A DNA stretch of 64,000 nucleotides from Isoetes taiwanensis (lineage: Eukaryota; Streptophyta; Lycopodiopsida; Isoetales; Isoetaceae). The notes below the pieces were generated by a model, which saw only the letters and a list, made by a program, of their open reading frames with translations, was not told the DNA's origin and searched no databases. Made by a program: the position numbers and the translations under genes. The stretch spans positions 1,612,001 to 1,676,000 of the forward strand of contig JAJEKV010000097.1 in NCBI GenBank assembly GCA_021234155.1, in the 5' to 3' direction. Positions 36,189-48,150 of this stretch are shown here, piece by piece; position 1 is the first letter of the stretch, and every line of letters starts with the position of its first letter.

Positions 36189-37319
36189 CTAAAAAGAAAC
36201 CCTCAGACATTTGTCACCTTCCTTGATCCACGTCAATCCTGCTTTAATTTTGACTTGATGAATTTTGACCAATTCTAGTCTCTTAATTTCCAGTAAAACT
36301 GCCTTTTCCCTTTCGCCTGAACTAGTGACATTTCTTCTTAGTTCTGTCAATTCTGTATATAGTGATTCCAGCAAAGCATTTTCTTTAGCCACCTTGTCAC
36401 GACCCCAAGCTTTAGCAAATTTTTTTATTGCTGCTAGAGACGCAATCGTGGCTTCCATTCCTCGCTTATTTTTTCTAGCTGCAATCCAGATTTGCTTACA
36501 CTGAGTTTTGAAGCCTTCATCTTTGAGAAACCTAGGGTTCAGCTTGAAGACTGTTTTAAGTGGTTTAAAGGTACTAACTCTAGAGGAGCATATTAACTGT
36601 GGATTATGATCTGAAATGGAGTTCTCTAAGAGGTTATGACGATACAATGACGTGTTCTTTTCTTGCATGGCCTGAGAGCTTATATAACATGTATCATGTC
36701 GCGCATATGCCCTGCCATCTCCAATCCAGCCATTACGCCACGTAAATCCTGGATCACCTTCTATTTCAATGAATCCCAACTCATTGAGCATACTCAGCCA
36801 TTGCTCCCTTTCGAATCCATGTACAACATCAGCCCCGCTCCCGTATCCATCACTGCTATTTTCCACCATATTAAAGTCCCCGACCAAAATCCATATTATG
36901 TCACGGTCAAAGTTTTTCAGCTTATTCTTTACACTGGCCCATAGGGATGACCTTTGTCTAGCTTGATTATGCGCATAAATATTTATCACACCCCATTTTT
37001 TACTATGAGCATACCATGTTACTATTGTGCACCTCCCAAAGTGATCAGTATATGTCGACAAAACTTTCAGTTTTTTCTTCCAAGCAATAAAGGTTCCTGC
37101 GCTAGAGGTGCCACTAGAAGATATGATGCCCACATACTCTTTCCCTAATATATTAAGCAAAATCTCTACTTCTTCCTTTTTACATTTATGTTCCTGTAGA
37201 CAAACAACATCTGGACAAAAAATTTTCAATGCTAGAGAGAGTCTACTACCTTTGGCCTCAGAGGATTTTATCCCCCTGATATTCCAGCTCAAAATTTTAT
37301 GCTCCATTAGAGAACACAT
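36189..37319 (-). pseudogene. LINE-B ORF2: endonuclease domain
   Basis: Starts MCSLMEHKILSWNIRGIKSS, the usual start of plant L1 ORF2. Family motifs present: CLQEHKC (metal-binding glutamate), ILVGDFNMVE and SISDHNPQLI (catalytic aspartate/histidine). The expected R.D. position reads ARHDTCYIS, which is slightly altered. This enzyme nicks target DNA at T-rich sites to prime reverse transcription. Confidence 0.9.
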
Positions 37320-37710
37320 TAGATTGTCTGGGCGAATGTCGCTTCACAATATTGCTCTTCCTGTCCTGATGTGATTCTCCTTTTTCTTGGTGTTTCACTA
37401 ACATAATTCTCCATACTTTCAAGATTCTCCATACTTTCGTCCATTGGCAAATCAGCCTATCTGTTATTATGCACTGGGAACTCCCCATTAACATCACATC
37501 ATTTGAATCGGGTTGATATATGTGATGAAATGGGCAGAGTGCTTGTTAAATGAATCCGGTGCGGTGGCACGAATCACATGTTTTCCTTCATTGCTCAGCA
37601 TACCAGCACTTGAGAGATGTTTTTGACATTAGTTTCAGCAGTTTTCACTCATTGCTAGAATGCCACCAAATATTTTTGGCGCATACATGAAAAAGATAGA
37701 AAGTCGTAGA

Positions 37711-38818
37711 TTTTTGGCGTGTGCTCTTCCAGCTAGATTATGCCTCTGTTTATCACCACTCTTCTCCTTTCTTGTGGGTTCCTCTACCCCCTGCGTGACT
37801 TGCCCTTGGTTGCCACCATGCATGCTCGGACGCAGGCCCGTTGGAGGCGAGCTGCTGTGCTCACCTTGGAGGATTGGTATTGGGGTGGTCAGCTAGCTTC
37901 GTGGGAGTCCTTTCGAGCTCGCTTTTGCCTGAGGGGCAGTGACCGAGCTATCTGGGAACAAGTGGCGAGGAGTATTTCGCTGCACATACCTATAGTCCCT
38001 CAAAATGATGTGGTGGTGCAGGTTTGGAAGATTCATCCGGATGTTGTGTCTTCTTGTTTTGTGTGGTCTTGTTACCGGGTGCTGGCTATTCATGACACAC
38101 TGCCCCCTTCAGGCAAGTGGTCTCTGCAGCTTCCGGGTTCTCGATGGCGGGTTTGGACGTGGACATATGGAGCTCACTTCCCCACCGAAGGTTAGGGTGC
38201 TTCGTGGTAGGTGGTGCAATCACCGATCGGGTGAATGCCCTTGTGAGTCAATTTAGGCCGGGTGTGAGCCCTCTCTCGCCCTTTGTTGTGGCCTTCATCG
38301 TGAGATCCGTGGAGCATTGTGCGGTTTTATGCCCTCGCTTTGCAGCCTGCCTGGATTGGGTTAGGGCTCGGTTTCGTGAGATTGACTAGCCGCCAGCTTG
38401 TTGCTTCATGTGTATCCTCGGTGCTTGGCCGCTCTTGGGCAAGCCTTGCATCTGTCGTGGGCTGGTTGGTGTGGCTGATTTGGAAGCGGGCGGGCGGCTG
38501 TGGATCTTCGGGGGATTCAGCACCGGGCAAGCTGAATTCCTCTCGATTCCTCGACTCGGTACAAGCTATTTCAAAAGCTTTCTCGATGTTCCTGAGATTT
38601 GTAGAGCTGGAAGTTTGCCATTTGGCAGGACTTCTTGGGTGTTGTAGATGGTGATGGTCGGTTTGTACAGCAGTAGAGTTGCAGTTTTTCTATGAGTTTG
38701 TTATAGAGTGTCGAGATATCGCTGTCTCTTTGAGGCAGCTCTCCTTCCTCCTCACTTGCTTTGTAACATTACCATTCTTTTAATATATTGACGACACAGT
38801 TCTTCAAAAAAAAAAAAA
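37711..38818 (+). mobile_element. LINE-B copy, 5'-truncated, with target-site duplication
   Basis: A plus-strand fragment of about 1.1 kb. Frames show SWESFRARFCLRGSDRAIWE, VEHCAVLCPRFAACLDWVRA and SVVGWLVWLIWKRAGG, the C-terminal end of L1 ORF2. It ends TTAATATATTGACGACACAG and a run of A at 38806-38818. The 20-bp sequence AAAAGATAGAAAGTCGTAGA flanks it on both sides (37691-37710 and 38815-38834), a textbook target-site duplication. Confidence 0.92.
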
Positions 38819-38917
38819 GATAGAAAGTCGTAGACTATTTTTGTTAAAAACAAGACAAATGTTGTAAATTGTTTTGCTCCATGATCTTCAAGGTCCAAAA
38901 GGGACATGATTTAAATA

Positions 38918-38918
<1 letters not shown>

Positions 38919-38990
<72 letters not shown>
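38919..38990. repeat. (ATT)n microsatellite
   Basis: About 24 uninterrupted ATT/TTA units, bounded by ATTTAAATAT on the left and GAAAGAAACA on the right. Confidence 0.97.
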
Positions 38991-39059
38991 GAAAGAAACA
39001 ACTATAAGACAAACCGTAGCAGTGGAAATAAAAACAATTAGGAAGCTAATGTTCTATAA

Positions 39060-39810
39060 ATAACAAACATTCATGCCAAAGCAAACCACAAAGCAACCCT
39101 CCACTAAACAACACTAAATAATTGAATACATAATCATGAACACAAAAGCATTTTACGCTCTATTTAATCGGAAGTATAACATCGACTCTTATCATTTACA
39201 AGATGATAACAGTCAATAAATACAAAATATTGAATAAGAATCAATAAACACGACGATTCTTGTCACCTACATGGTAATCACAATAGTCTGTAATTGTGCA
39301 TGCATCAATGGCTCCTTTAAAGGGCAACCCATTAATGCATTAGCATCTTGTTTTTTTAACAACCAAAAAGAAAAAAAAAGGGCCGCTCATTGAACCATTG
39401 AATCTTAAGAAAATTCATCTGTCGTACACGTGGCAAGCAAGCGTAAAGAAACCAAGTAGAGAAAATAGCCATTGAGGACTTAGCAGGCGATTGAATCCTA
39501 ATCCAACTAGCCAAATCCCATAAACATAAATCCCCTAAACAGAAACTGGCAGAACAAGAAGGGAAGCAACTCCAAAATTCTGTGGAGATGAGAATACTGT
39601 GAAGCACGCCGTAGGATCAGCTCAACTGAAAACCCAGCCCGTCCGGGCAAAGCAAGAGCAAGAGCAAGAGCAGATTCGAATGAAGAAGCAAAGAAGAAGA
39701 ATAAAGAAGAACATGCAAAGCCCTTACAAATGACTTCCTCAAACTTCAAGCAAGAGCAGCCATTTGCATTTGAACAGGAAATCTGAAGTGAATTGAATAT
39801 TCTGCCCATC
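39060..39810. other. stretch without recognised gene
   Basis: Includes a purine-rich AAAAAGAAAAAAAAAGG run at 39363-39380 and an (AGAGCA)n patch at 39651-39672. Minus-strand frames here (39356-39809) are leucine- and serine-rich with no family resemblance. Confidence 0.35.
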
Positions 39811-39824
39811 GCTGCAGCGGCGGC

Positions 39825-39965
39825 GGCGGCCTAGTGGTAAGACCGTTGGCTTAGGGCTGTTTTGATCACTGGTTCAAATCCCACTGTCTACAGCCGGGTG
39901 GGAGACGTGAGTGAGTGGAAGTCTCACCGTGTGGGTGCAAAGCAAAGCAATAATTTGTTTCTAAA
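39825..39965 (+). mobile_element. tRNA-derived SINE (head and part of body)
   Basis: Internal pol III promoter elements are visible: an A-box-like CTAGTGGTAAGACCG at 39831-39845 and a B box GGTTCAAATCCC at 39872-39883, spaced as in tRNA genes. They are followed by a body GCCGGGTGGGAGACGTGAGT, GAGTGGAAGTCTCACCG. The tRNA fold itself is incomplete, so this is a SINE or tRNA pseudogene, not a functional tRNA. The 3' end is unclear. Confidence 0.55.
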
Positions 39966-40032
39966 GAAACACCCGTAGCAAGAATGGCCCCAATATTGAC
40001 AAAAATTTCTTGCCAGAATATGAAATGCAACA

Positions 40033-40162
40033 GCCAGCAAAGCTCCTGCAATTCTGATCCCGTTTTCCAGCTTCAGAATGGTTGCGTGAATCTAATGGCC
40101 AGCAAAGCTCCTGCAATTCTGATCCCGTTTCCTAGCTTCAGAATGGTTTCATGAATCTAATG
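40033..40162. repeat. 65-bp tandem duplication
   Basis: A unit beginning GCCAGCAAAGCTCCTGCAAT occurs at 40033-40097 and again at 40098-40162 with about three base changes. It lies just beyond the SINE. Confidence 0.9.
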
Positions 40163-40169
40163 GGGAACT

Positions 40170-41130
40170 CTAATAATAATATATGTAAAAGCTAGAATTA
40201 TGGTCTTTACATAGTAAGGGAAAAGGTAAAAAAGGAAGTGGATAAATGTTTAAAATTCCCTTTAAACTATTTTCATTAACTTTGAGGATGATGCACAATA
40301 TACATAAAAACAAGTTATCAACCACGTCCACAAATCATGACATGCGACATGTGACATCTTCTTTTCACGAATATAGTTGTTTTCAAGTCGCAGATGGAAC
40401 TGAGGTTTCTTGATTCAACTTGGCATTCTAGAGATGTTACCTGCAGTTCCAACGAATGCACCCTACATTCCAACTTTTCAACCCAACAGAATTGATTGTT
40501 AACCGGTTTTCACATTTGAAGAATGACCTACTTCAAATTCTGGAGTGTCAACATTGCCGCCGTGCTCCCCGTCGTGTTGGCACTGTTTGCACCCTCGAAT
40601 TTAAAGCAGGTAGTCATTTCTGTATACAATATAGACAATGGGGGCATTTTCTATCTGTGGAATGGAGATCAGCCCTACTATTCCATTCAATAAATAAATT
40701 CCTTCAATCAACAGGTAAAGTTCAGTTCCCATATTGTGGGGGAATGGAATTAGGGAGCAATTCCAGGGGTCCTGTGATAGGCCATCCAATTTGTAACCTA
40801 AGATTCTAAGCTGTTTGTTTTCCAGGTAACTTTTGGGTGCACGATTTGGACAGTGTTTTACTGGCGCTGCCATCAATAAATTTTGTTCACAACTATATTT
40901 TCTTGCAAGGGGGGCTTAGCAAGCAAGCCTATTCAACATTTTCGAGTATTTTAAGAATAAATTACTAAGAAGGATTGAAGCATTCTGGTGAAAAAACTTA
41001 CAGTCCATCTCCATCAAACTCCAATTCCAAAACTTCACTAATAGAAATTGATCAAATTAAAGCTTAGAGGTAGATTTTTTGGGTTGGCGTTCTTCAAGAA
41101 GTGGCATTTCAAGAAAATGCAAGAAATCAA
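40170..41130. other. stretch without recognised gene
   Basis: The frame at 40456-40809 (117 residues, with CQHCRRAPRRVGTVC) is probably chance. No family, RNA gene or repeat is supported. Confidence 0.35.
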
Positions 41131-41136
41131 TGTTGA

Positions 41137-41330
41137 GATATTTAACAAGTCTAGAACATAACTAGAATAGAATAGGATAGAATAGAATAGAATAGAATAG
41201 AATAGAATAGAAGGTTACAGAGGCAAACTTGCTGACCAAATGCTAGCAGCGGGCTTCTAGAAAACTTTTGGGTCAAGAAGTTTGCCTCCGTGACCTTCTA
41301 TTCTATTCAATCAAGACTTGCTAAATATCT
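41137..41330. repeat. 194-bp foldback element carrying (AATAG)n
   Basis: Outer arms: GATATTTAACAAGTCT at 41137-41152 pairs with AGACTTGCTAAATATC at 41314-41329. Inner arms: 41208-41237 (TAGAAGGTTACAGAGGCAAA...) pairs with 41271-41300, about 26 of 30 bases. The left arm includes an (AATAG)n run at 41164-41210, with only a short TTCTATTCTATT match opposite, so the microsatellite has expanded in one arm only. Confidence 0.85.
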
Positions 41331-43040
41331 CCGTATTTGAAAAAGAAAAACTTTCTGGTCAAGGATCATCCTTCAACCTTTCATGCCTTCAAGATGGTTA
41401 AGACATAAAATTAGGAAGAACAAATTACTTATGCAGCTTTGAGATCCACAGGAATACCTTTTAACACACTTATCCATGAAGAGATGTACAGCATTTGCAT
41501 CTAATCATATAGGTGCATGTCATCGATGAATTGAAAGATGCAAATGCAAACATGAACCACGTTAATGATAGAATGAAGGGATAGGGCCAATAAAAAGCTG
41601 AATTTTGTTTCTAATCTATTTTTGGAAGAAGAATCAGAATATCTAACTTTTTGTGTATGGATTCTTGTGGATTCTAATTTAACAAATTTGTTAGTATTGG
41701 AGACATGCAGCTGAGAAGCGAGATGTCTTAATCCCAATTGATTATATATGCAAGGTACTTCTTACCGGGGGGACTGAAAAAATTAAAAAGGAGGGGGAAT
41801 CATCCACAAAAAGGGAAGAAAAGGGACAGAAGAAGGATGAATCAGGGCCAACCCCAACTCGGCCTGCACTAAGGACTGCTCCAACTCAGTCTGCATGAAG
41901 GCCTGCCCCAGCTAAATCCACACCGAAATATGATTGAATGAAATGGCTCAACAACCTGGTATCGACATTCAAATGTGCTCAAAAAATGGTTAATAGGTAG
42001 GATTTACGAAGAAGGTGACCCAGCATTAGGTTGGCACCAAATTTTGTATAAATTATCTTCATATAAAATATAAGAAGTTCCCGTTGTTTTACATATGGAT
42101 GAGAAGTTAGGAGGGGATAATATAGGCACATAAGTATCTGAGTATGCCAGTAGACAATGGAAATGGATCTCTGTGTCGAGCAATATCTATTTTGTTAATG
42201 ATATGAAGCGAGAGAAACCAAGCTAACATCGCCATAGACGCATCAAACAATTGGACTGGAAAAAGGGTGGGCTTAAAGCCATTTGATAACAATACAGCCT
42301 TACATGGCCTGTCAAAGACAAGATAAGGATACACCAGAATATGAGTTTATGATTGCATGTCGAGACTTATGACATGAATTATGTACAGTGTGACTGGGAG
42401 GGCATGCATGACATACAAGGACATGCATAACATACATATAATGTATTATGTATATAAGTATTATGTACATAATGTATTATCTAAATGTAATTTTAGTTGA
42501 CCAGAATAGACCCAAACACATACGTTGTTGGAAGCAGAGCTCGCAATTGGTTACAAAAATGGATCCTAGGCCCGCAATGGGACTATACAGTACGGTAAAA
42601 ACAAAGCATACCTGTTAAAATATGATATATCGATGCTGCCAAATGGAAGCAATTGAAGATGAAGACCACACTCTCCAAAATTGGTCATTATCATGCACAT
42701 ATAGACCCCCCACAAGCTTACCCATTTTTTCCAGGAGAAATTCATTGTAGACTTAACATATATCTTTTTTAACCAAATTGCTACTAAAAACTCAAAAGAT
42801 ACTGTGTCAGCTATATTTTTATTTCCAACAAATTTTTCTAACCAAGCTTCAATTATTTATGTTTTAAATTCTATACAACTTGGAATGAAGGTGTATTCTG
42901 GATCAATTCAATCCATAGCTCATAACTACTGTCTTGCATGAATCTTCTTTCACAATTGCAAAGATTTTACATTCCATTAGTAGCTAGAAATGTCGGGAAT
43001 CCAATGAATACTAGCCTTCCATAAGGCTAGCAATTCAATT
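41331..43040. other. stretch without recognised gene
   Basis: A purine-rich block lies at 41765-41850 and an alternating TATGTA/CATACAT-rich patch at 42400-42485. No coding or RNA feature is supported. Confidence 0.35.
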
Positions 43041-43049
43041 CAATAGGTC

Positions 43050-46000
43050 ACACGAAATCTCTTTTGATTCAAGGGAGAGGACCGAGAAGGGCCACCAAGG
43101 AAGCGACCCCGTGCAAACGCAATGGACAAGGGAGAGACATCCTCCATGAAGAAGGAGGCCCGGGCCAAGGCCCACACAGCCAGGCCGGCTCGGCAGACGG
43201 CAGTTGGCTGCTCAGGCCCCACAGGGCCCCCTCCATTGGCAGAACCTTGGGCCGCCATCCAAGCTGGGGTTGAGGCCAATAGTGCCCGCATTGCGTGCCC
43301 GAGATCGAGATGGAGTCCGCAACATCCCACGCGGTTGCGCGAGACGGTTGATGATAGCAAAACAACAGATCACCGAAGTTGGAGACCCAAGCACACGGGT
43401 GGACGACAAAGATCCGCTTTAGTGCACTCGAGAGACAAAGAAGATCGTAGGTGCTCGCAGACATGCGTGCTCGCGTGGATACCCCCCGGACGCCGCGAGA
43501 CGACAGGGACCGGCAATACAAAGACACTTGCAATCACGCCTCGCCTCCACATCGAGGTCGATGAGGCCAATGCCATGGCACGCCACATGCCACACTCCGC
43601 TTGAAGTTGAGGAGTCTACCGCAAAAGATTGAGGCTGCGTTGCCGCCTTTGGAAGTTAACCAGCAAAGATCGAAGCCCTTCGAGAAGGATTTGGCACGGA
43701 CCGGAAATGCAGAGCTCCGACCTGTTGTTGCCCGCCAAGGCAAGGGCCCTCGTGCGCAGGCGCATGAACAATGGCGCATCAGACGGAGATGGCAAGACAG
43801 ACCAAGCTCTTTGTAAGAGCCGGAGCTCCGTGACTTCGAGAATGTGGCCGCAGCGACATGACACACCGCATCGCAGCCCAACAACCCGGCAAGACGCCAA
43901 TCGGGCCACCCGTCAACTCCGAACGCCGACAGCCGCCCCGCCCCGCCGCGACCATCATCACGCTGCGGCGCCACCAGGCCGAAAGGGGCCGCCAGCTCCA
44001 TCGACACCGAGCCCGCGGAGCGCAGCGACGAGCCACAACCTCGGTAGTTCGGGCCCGCCGCAAGAGCCGGGAGAGAATTCACCCGGAAGATACACACACT
44101 GCATCCTTGGGCGCATGACGCTTTCACGGTCCAGACCTGCTCAGTTACGGACCAGCCCGTGTAGGGGGTCCAAATGCCTGTGCCATAGCCGAAGTCGTGG
44201 TGTTCACGGCTATGATGCACAAGTTCGCGAGGCCATATCAGCGCGGGCAAGTTACCGGCGGGCACATCTCTATATGTGAGCGGGATCTTACTCCAAAGGC
44301 GGCGGGAGGCACGCAGTGGGAGTTAAGCCAAGGGTCGGGGGCGCCCGTCGACCAAATCTTTGCGGTACACACTCTTTCGACCAAATGCTACCCTATGCGC
44401 CTCGCTCACGATCCTCTGCAATCGCCCCTACAACTTCGATGCTCTCCTTCGGCCAAATGTTGCCCCTGCTTGCCTCCCGCTTCTGCTTGTCCGTCACTGC
44501 CCGCGACTCGGTCTGCTCCCCTATTTACAGTCCATCCGTGACACACACTACACAAGCATCTCCCACCAGCTCAATAGGAATTGTGCCTCCGGTGGTGGTG
44601 CAGGACTGTTGGGGTTTCCCGTGTGACCGAAGAAGGGCGATAGCCTCAATTCGATGGGCTGTGGACATGGACCTCATCTTCCTCATGGAGACATGGGAAC
44701 ACCCAGCCCACAAGCTGCCCGATCTGCCGTGGTACCGGCTTCAATGGTTGTCAGGGGGAGGCGTGGGCATTAAGGGTTGGGGTTGCTGCTACTCACCGGG
44801 TAGCCTTGGCACATTTGGTTTCCCTCCGGAAGATCGACCGGACATAACCGCTACTTGTGGGTCCGAGTGCACCACCCCGGCGGAGATCCTCTCTTCCTAG
44901 TCGCTTGCTACTTTCCCCATGCAAATGAGTCCCTTCATCCACCGACCACGGGAGATGGGCCGGGATGGACCCGTATGTCGATCTATATGATGACATACAA
45001 CAGCACAAGCGGATGGGCAGAGTCATGCTCCTTGGAGACTTCAATGCACGGACAGGAGTGGAACAGGCCATGCGGCTGGACCCCCTCGCGGATGGCGTCT
45101 TTGCGGTTGCATCCCGCAGAGGCGGCTTGCACACGACACTCGGATGACAGGTCGGTCACCCGCCCGGCGGACAATTGCTCGATGTGCGGTATCTTTGACT
45201 GCTCATATGCAATGGCCTACCACGTGGCCCTCTTCCCACGGTACACTTGCGCATTGGGATAATCACGGCGGCGGAACTAGTGTCGTGGATTATGTCATAG
45301 TGGCTGTGCAAGATGTACACCTTATCAGCCATTTTCACGTCGGCATGGACAGTCGGGACGAGGAGACCGACTCAGTTCACCTCCCACTCTATGTGAAGCT
45401 GGCCCGGCCCGGCCTTCTACGGCCGCTTCGATAGCGGCACCTTGCCGACCTCGGTTCGCGCTTGGATTATGGCGGACGAGGGTTCTGTGACATGCTTTCG
45501 CAGAAGCCCTCCCGACAGTTCAGTGGGCCCACACGCTGGAGCAGCAAACCGACCAGCTAGTTGAGCTCCTCAGAACAGGGGCAGACAGGTGCTTTGGGAG
45601 ACCTCCCCCATGCCAGAGATTAGAGGCCGCAACCTTTCCGCGTAACAGATGGTTTGATGCTGAGTGTAAGGAATGCAAACGTGCACTCCGTCTCATCGTG
45701 GATCAGGACACGCGAGCTCAGGGGCACCAGCCATTACCGCGCCTTGCTCAAGGAAACAAAGGCAAGGTACCTGGCAAGGCACCAAGGAGAAATGTTCGGC
45801 CTACTAGACGCCCACCCAAGAACTTTCTGGCGCATGGTACTCTGCGGGCCCGGCCACGACCCTCTACTGAAACATCACGGTGGTGCAATGGGAGCGCATA
45901 CACAATCAGGACTTTATGATCCCCCGAACACCTGGACGGGAGGTGAGAGGTGCCCCCCAGAATATGGCCCTGCTTGGTGATCCGCGAAGAAGATGTCGAA

Positions 46001-46340
46001 GAGGGCTGCGGCGCTGGCTAATGGGAAGGCGGCAGGACTTAGGCGGCGGCCTGGCGGAGTTGCTCAAGTGGGCGGGACAGCCCATGGTGCCCGTCCTTGC
46101 TGCATTGTTCAACAGGGCGCTGCAAGAGGGTTTTCCCCGGTCATGGACCACAAGTAGGGTTGTTCTGATCTACAAGGCAGGAGACCCACACTGTCCAGCC
46201 AATTACCGAACCATCATGGTCAGCTCAGTGTTTGCCAAGGCGTGGCGGCATTCTCGAACAACCAGGTAACCCGGATGGGCGGCGGCAAATGGAAGTCGGG
46301 GCACTTACCCGTGGCGGGCTTCCGGCCAGACATTCGACCA
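43050..46340 (+). mobile_element. LINE-A copy A4, 5' two-thirds, GC-rich and degenerate
   Basis: Collinear with copy A3. ORF1-like region from 43122 (MKKEARAKAHTA, then LPPLEVNQQRSKPFEKDLAR near 43650); endonuclease at 44640-45440 (MDLIFLMETWEH, MDPYVDLYDDIQQHKRMGRV, LLGDFNARTGVEQAMRLDPL, GGTSVVDYVIV, FHVGMDSRDE); RT start at 46040-46260 (LAELLKWAGQPMVPVLAALF, FPRSWTTSRVVLIYKAGDPH, ANYRTIMVSSVFAKA). It breaks off at 46340, at the point matching 14640 in A3. A tandem array of another repeat follows, and the LINE-A C-terminus resumes at 47.43 kb. The high GC makes long frames open on both strands. Confidence 0.85.
44640..45440 (+). pseudogene. LINE-A endonuclease (EEP) domain of copy A4
   Basis: This is the best-preserved LINE-A endonuclease in the window. 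METWEH gives the family's metal-binding glutamate, LLGDFNART the D-x-N core, and DSRDERTD..P the region where the catalytic aspartate-histidine normally sits (here D without the expected SDH). Three frames are needed to read it. Confidence 0.7.
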
Positions 46341-47432
46341 TTGAAGGTTTTAGAATATGAAATACGGGAGCTTGAACCTCTACCAAATAAGACTACTTTA
46401 ACCAATCTAACACGTGAGCTAACGTGACTATTTTTTATCTTAAATCTACGTTTGCTTTTATAATAACCCATTGAATGGGTTTAGGGATATGGTCTATGGT
46501 TTCAGGAATTATATCCATATCAAATCCCCCTGGAACCCGCTCATTTATGATTGGGGGCGCCTATGATTTTGAGATGTCAAATACGAGTTTGCCTAAGGTT
46601 TTGATGGTATACCGAGCCTCTATACGGCTTCACTTAAGGTTTTAGAATATAAAATACTGGAGCGCGAACCTCTCATTTCGATTATACTCATTTATAATTG
46701 GGGGCGCCTATGATTTTGAGATGTCAAATACTAATTTGCCTAAGGTTTTGATGGTATATCGAGCCTCTATACGGCTTCACTGAAGGTTTTAAAATATGAA
46801 ATACGAGAGCTTGAATCTCTACCAAAATAACTCAATGTCCTAATAAGACTACTTTAACCAATCTAACTAGTGAGCTAATGTGACTATTTTTTATCTTAAA
46901 TCTACGTTTTTTTTTTAATAATCGCCAATTGAATGGTTTTAGGAATATAGTCTATGGTTCAGGAATTATATCCATATCAATCCCCCTGGAACCCCCTGTT
47001 ATTTTGCTGCATATTCTAAACGAGGTGCACCCTGAACTACCACAGTCGTCAGATCTGTCAATCCTACAGCCCAAGCTATATGTTGGAGCCTCTGGGCACC
47101 TCTCATTTCGATTATACTCATTTATAATTGGGGGCGCCTATGATTTTGAGATGTCAAATACTAATTTGCCTAAGGTTTTGATGGTATATCGAGCCTCTAT
47201 ACGGCCTCACTGAAGGTTTTAAAATATGAAATACGAGAGCTTGAATCTCTACCAAAATAACTCAATGTCCTAATAAGAATACTTTAACCAATCTAGCCAG
47301 TGAGCTAACGTGACTATTTTTTATCTTAAATCTATATTTTTTTTATAATAACCATTGAATAGTTTTAGGGTATGGTTTCAGGAATTATATCCATATCAAA
47401 TCCCCCTGGAACCCCCTGTTATTTTGCTGCAC
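46341..47432 (-). repeat. tandem array of a tRNA-related (SINE-like) repeat
   Basis: A unit beginning (plus strand) AAGGTTTTARAATATGAAATAC recurs at about 46344, 46632 (shortened), 46786 and 47213. The units share GGGGGCGCCTATGATTTTGA, CCTAAGGTTTTGATGGTATA and CAATCCCCCTGGAACCCC. On the minus strand each full unit reads GTTAGCTCACTGGCTAGATTGG (A-box-like) and, about 55 nt on, GGTAGAGATTCAAGCTC (B-box-like), so the repeat is probably tRNA-derived and pol III type. The array sits exactly where LINE-A copy A4 is interrupted. Confidence 0.75.
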
Positions 47433-47434
47433 AT

Positions 47435-48150
47435 TCCCTTTCATATATAATGGCCATAGGCCCACAACGACTTAAAGCTTGTTGGGAAAAAAGCATGCAG
47501 GGTGGCATTCCGAATGTGCAGGAGCAGGCATGTGCACAGATGAATAATGATATAGACTTGAATCACGTGAAGCAGTACCTAAATGCAAGCTTTCTTAGCA
47601 AGTTTTAGGATGCTAATGCTTTGGAGATGGTCAAGACATGGCATTATAAGATACCCATGGCCCATGTTAGCATATCTGCCTATGAAGAAGCATAGAACAA
47701 TTGCATCTATCCACATAGGCACACAACATCTCAGAATTGAAATAGGATGATGGGCGCGGTATGCCACATGATAATAGGATCTGTTCATGTGGGTTAAGAT
47801 GAACACGATAATAGTGATTGAAGATGGGAACTATACTCTTCAAATATGTCCAGTGTTTGCCAATATTAGAGCAAAATATATTGGTTTGATTACATCTAAT
47901 CAGCCACTATATGGTAGTAGCATTGTATATCATGGAAGTTCTACCCGACCCATTTATGCCCACCTCCAAGATACTGATATCCTTCCATCAGTATTTTTAT
48001 TGCTTTCAAGGTTTTTCCCTAAAAAACCCTCAGGGGCAGGGATTTTTTCAACCTGTATAGCAGTAGGCTTATTGTGCTTTTTTTGTATTGGGCTTCATAG
48101 ATCCTTTTGTTCTCCATGGACAAGAAAAATCAACTCTAGTCTATTCCATT
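47435..48150 (+). mobile_element. LINE-A C-terminal and 3' end segment, probably the end of A4
   Basis: The frame reads GPQRLKACWEKSM, then LNHVKQYLNASFLSKF and ANALEMVKTWHYK, matching GLQRLKNCWKDKR and LRCYLDACFSSKLWDSRALE in A3. The 3' block is at 48005-48125 (GTTTTTCCCTAAAAAACCCT, GGGCTTCATAGATCCTTTTG, TTCTCCATGGACAAGAAAAA), followed by an irregular TCTATTCCATT tail to 48150. Confidence 0.75.

Larger units (their letters stand above)
33394..37330 (-). mobile_element. LINE-B (plant L1-like) element with poly(A)
   Basis: Minus-strand L1-type retrotransposon. The 3' end is a run of 30 T (33394-33423), i.e. poly(A), preceded by a TTAATATATT..TGATCTTTCA end shared in style with the other LINE-B copies. 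ORF2 is nearly complete but broken into three frames: endonuclease (37319-36189), first half of RT (36157-35309), and rest of RT plus C-terminal region (35243-33717). No ORF1 is seen upstream of 37.33 kb, so it is 5'-truncated near the ORF2 start. I found no target duplication. Confidence 0.9.

Noticed and set aside
33394-37700. Target-site duplication for the large LINE-B copy.
   Set aside because: The sequence left of the T run (GAACCAATCA) has no convincing partner in 37.3-37.7 kb, so the 5' boundary stays open.
39340-39400. A-rich run as another LINE-B poly(A) tail.
   Set aside because: It is interrupted (AAAAAGAAAAAAAAAGG), no LINE-B 3' wording precedes it on either strand, and no target duplication was found.
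43050-46270. Long overlapping open frames on both strands, including a 243-residue minus frame at 43534-44265 and a 216-residue plus frame at 43629-44279.
   Set aside because: The region is GC-rich LINE-A. The plus frames match LINE-A motifs in pieces, and the minus and alternative frames are open only because stops are rare at this composition.
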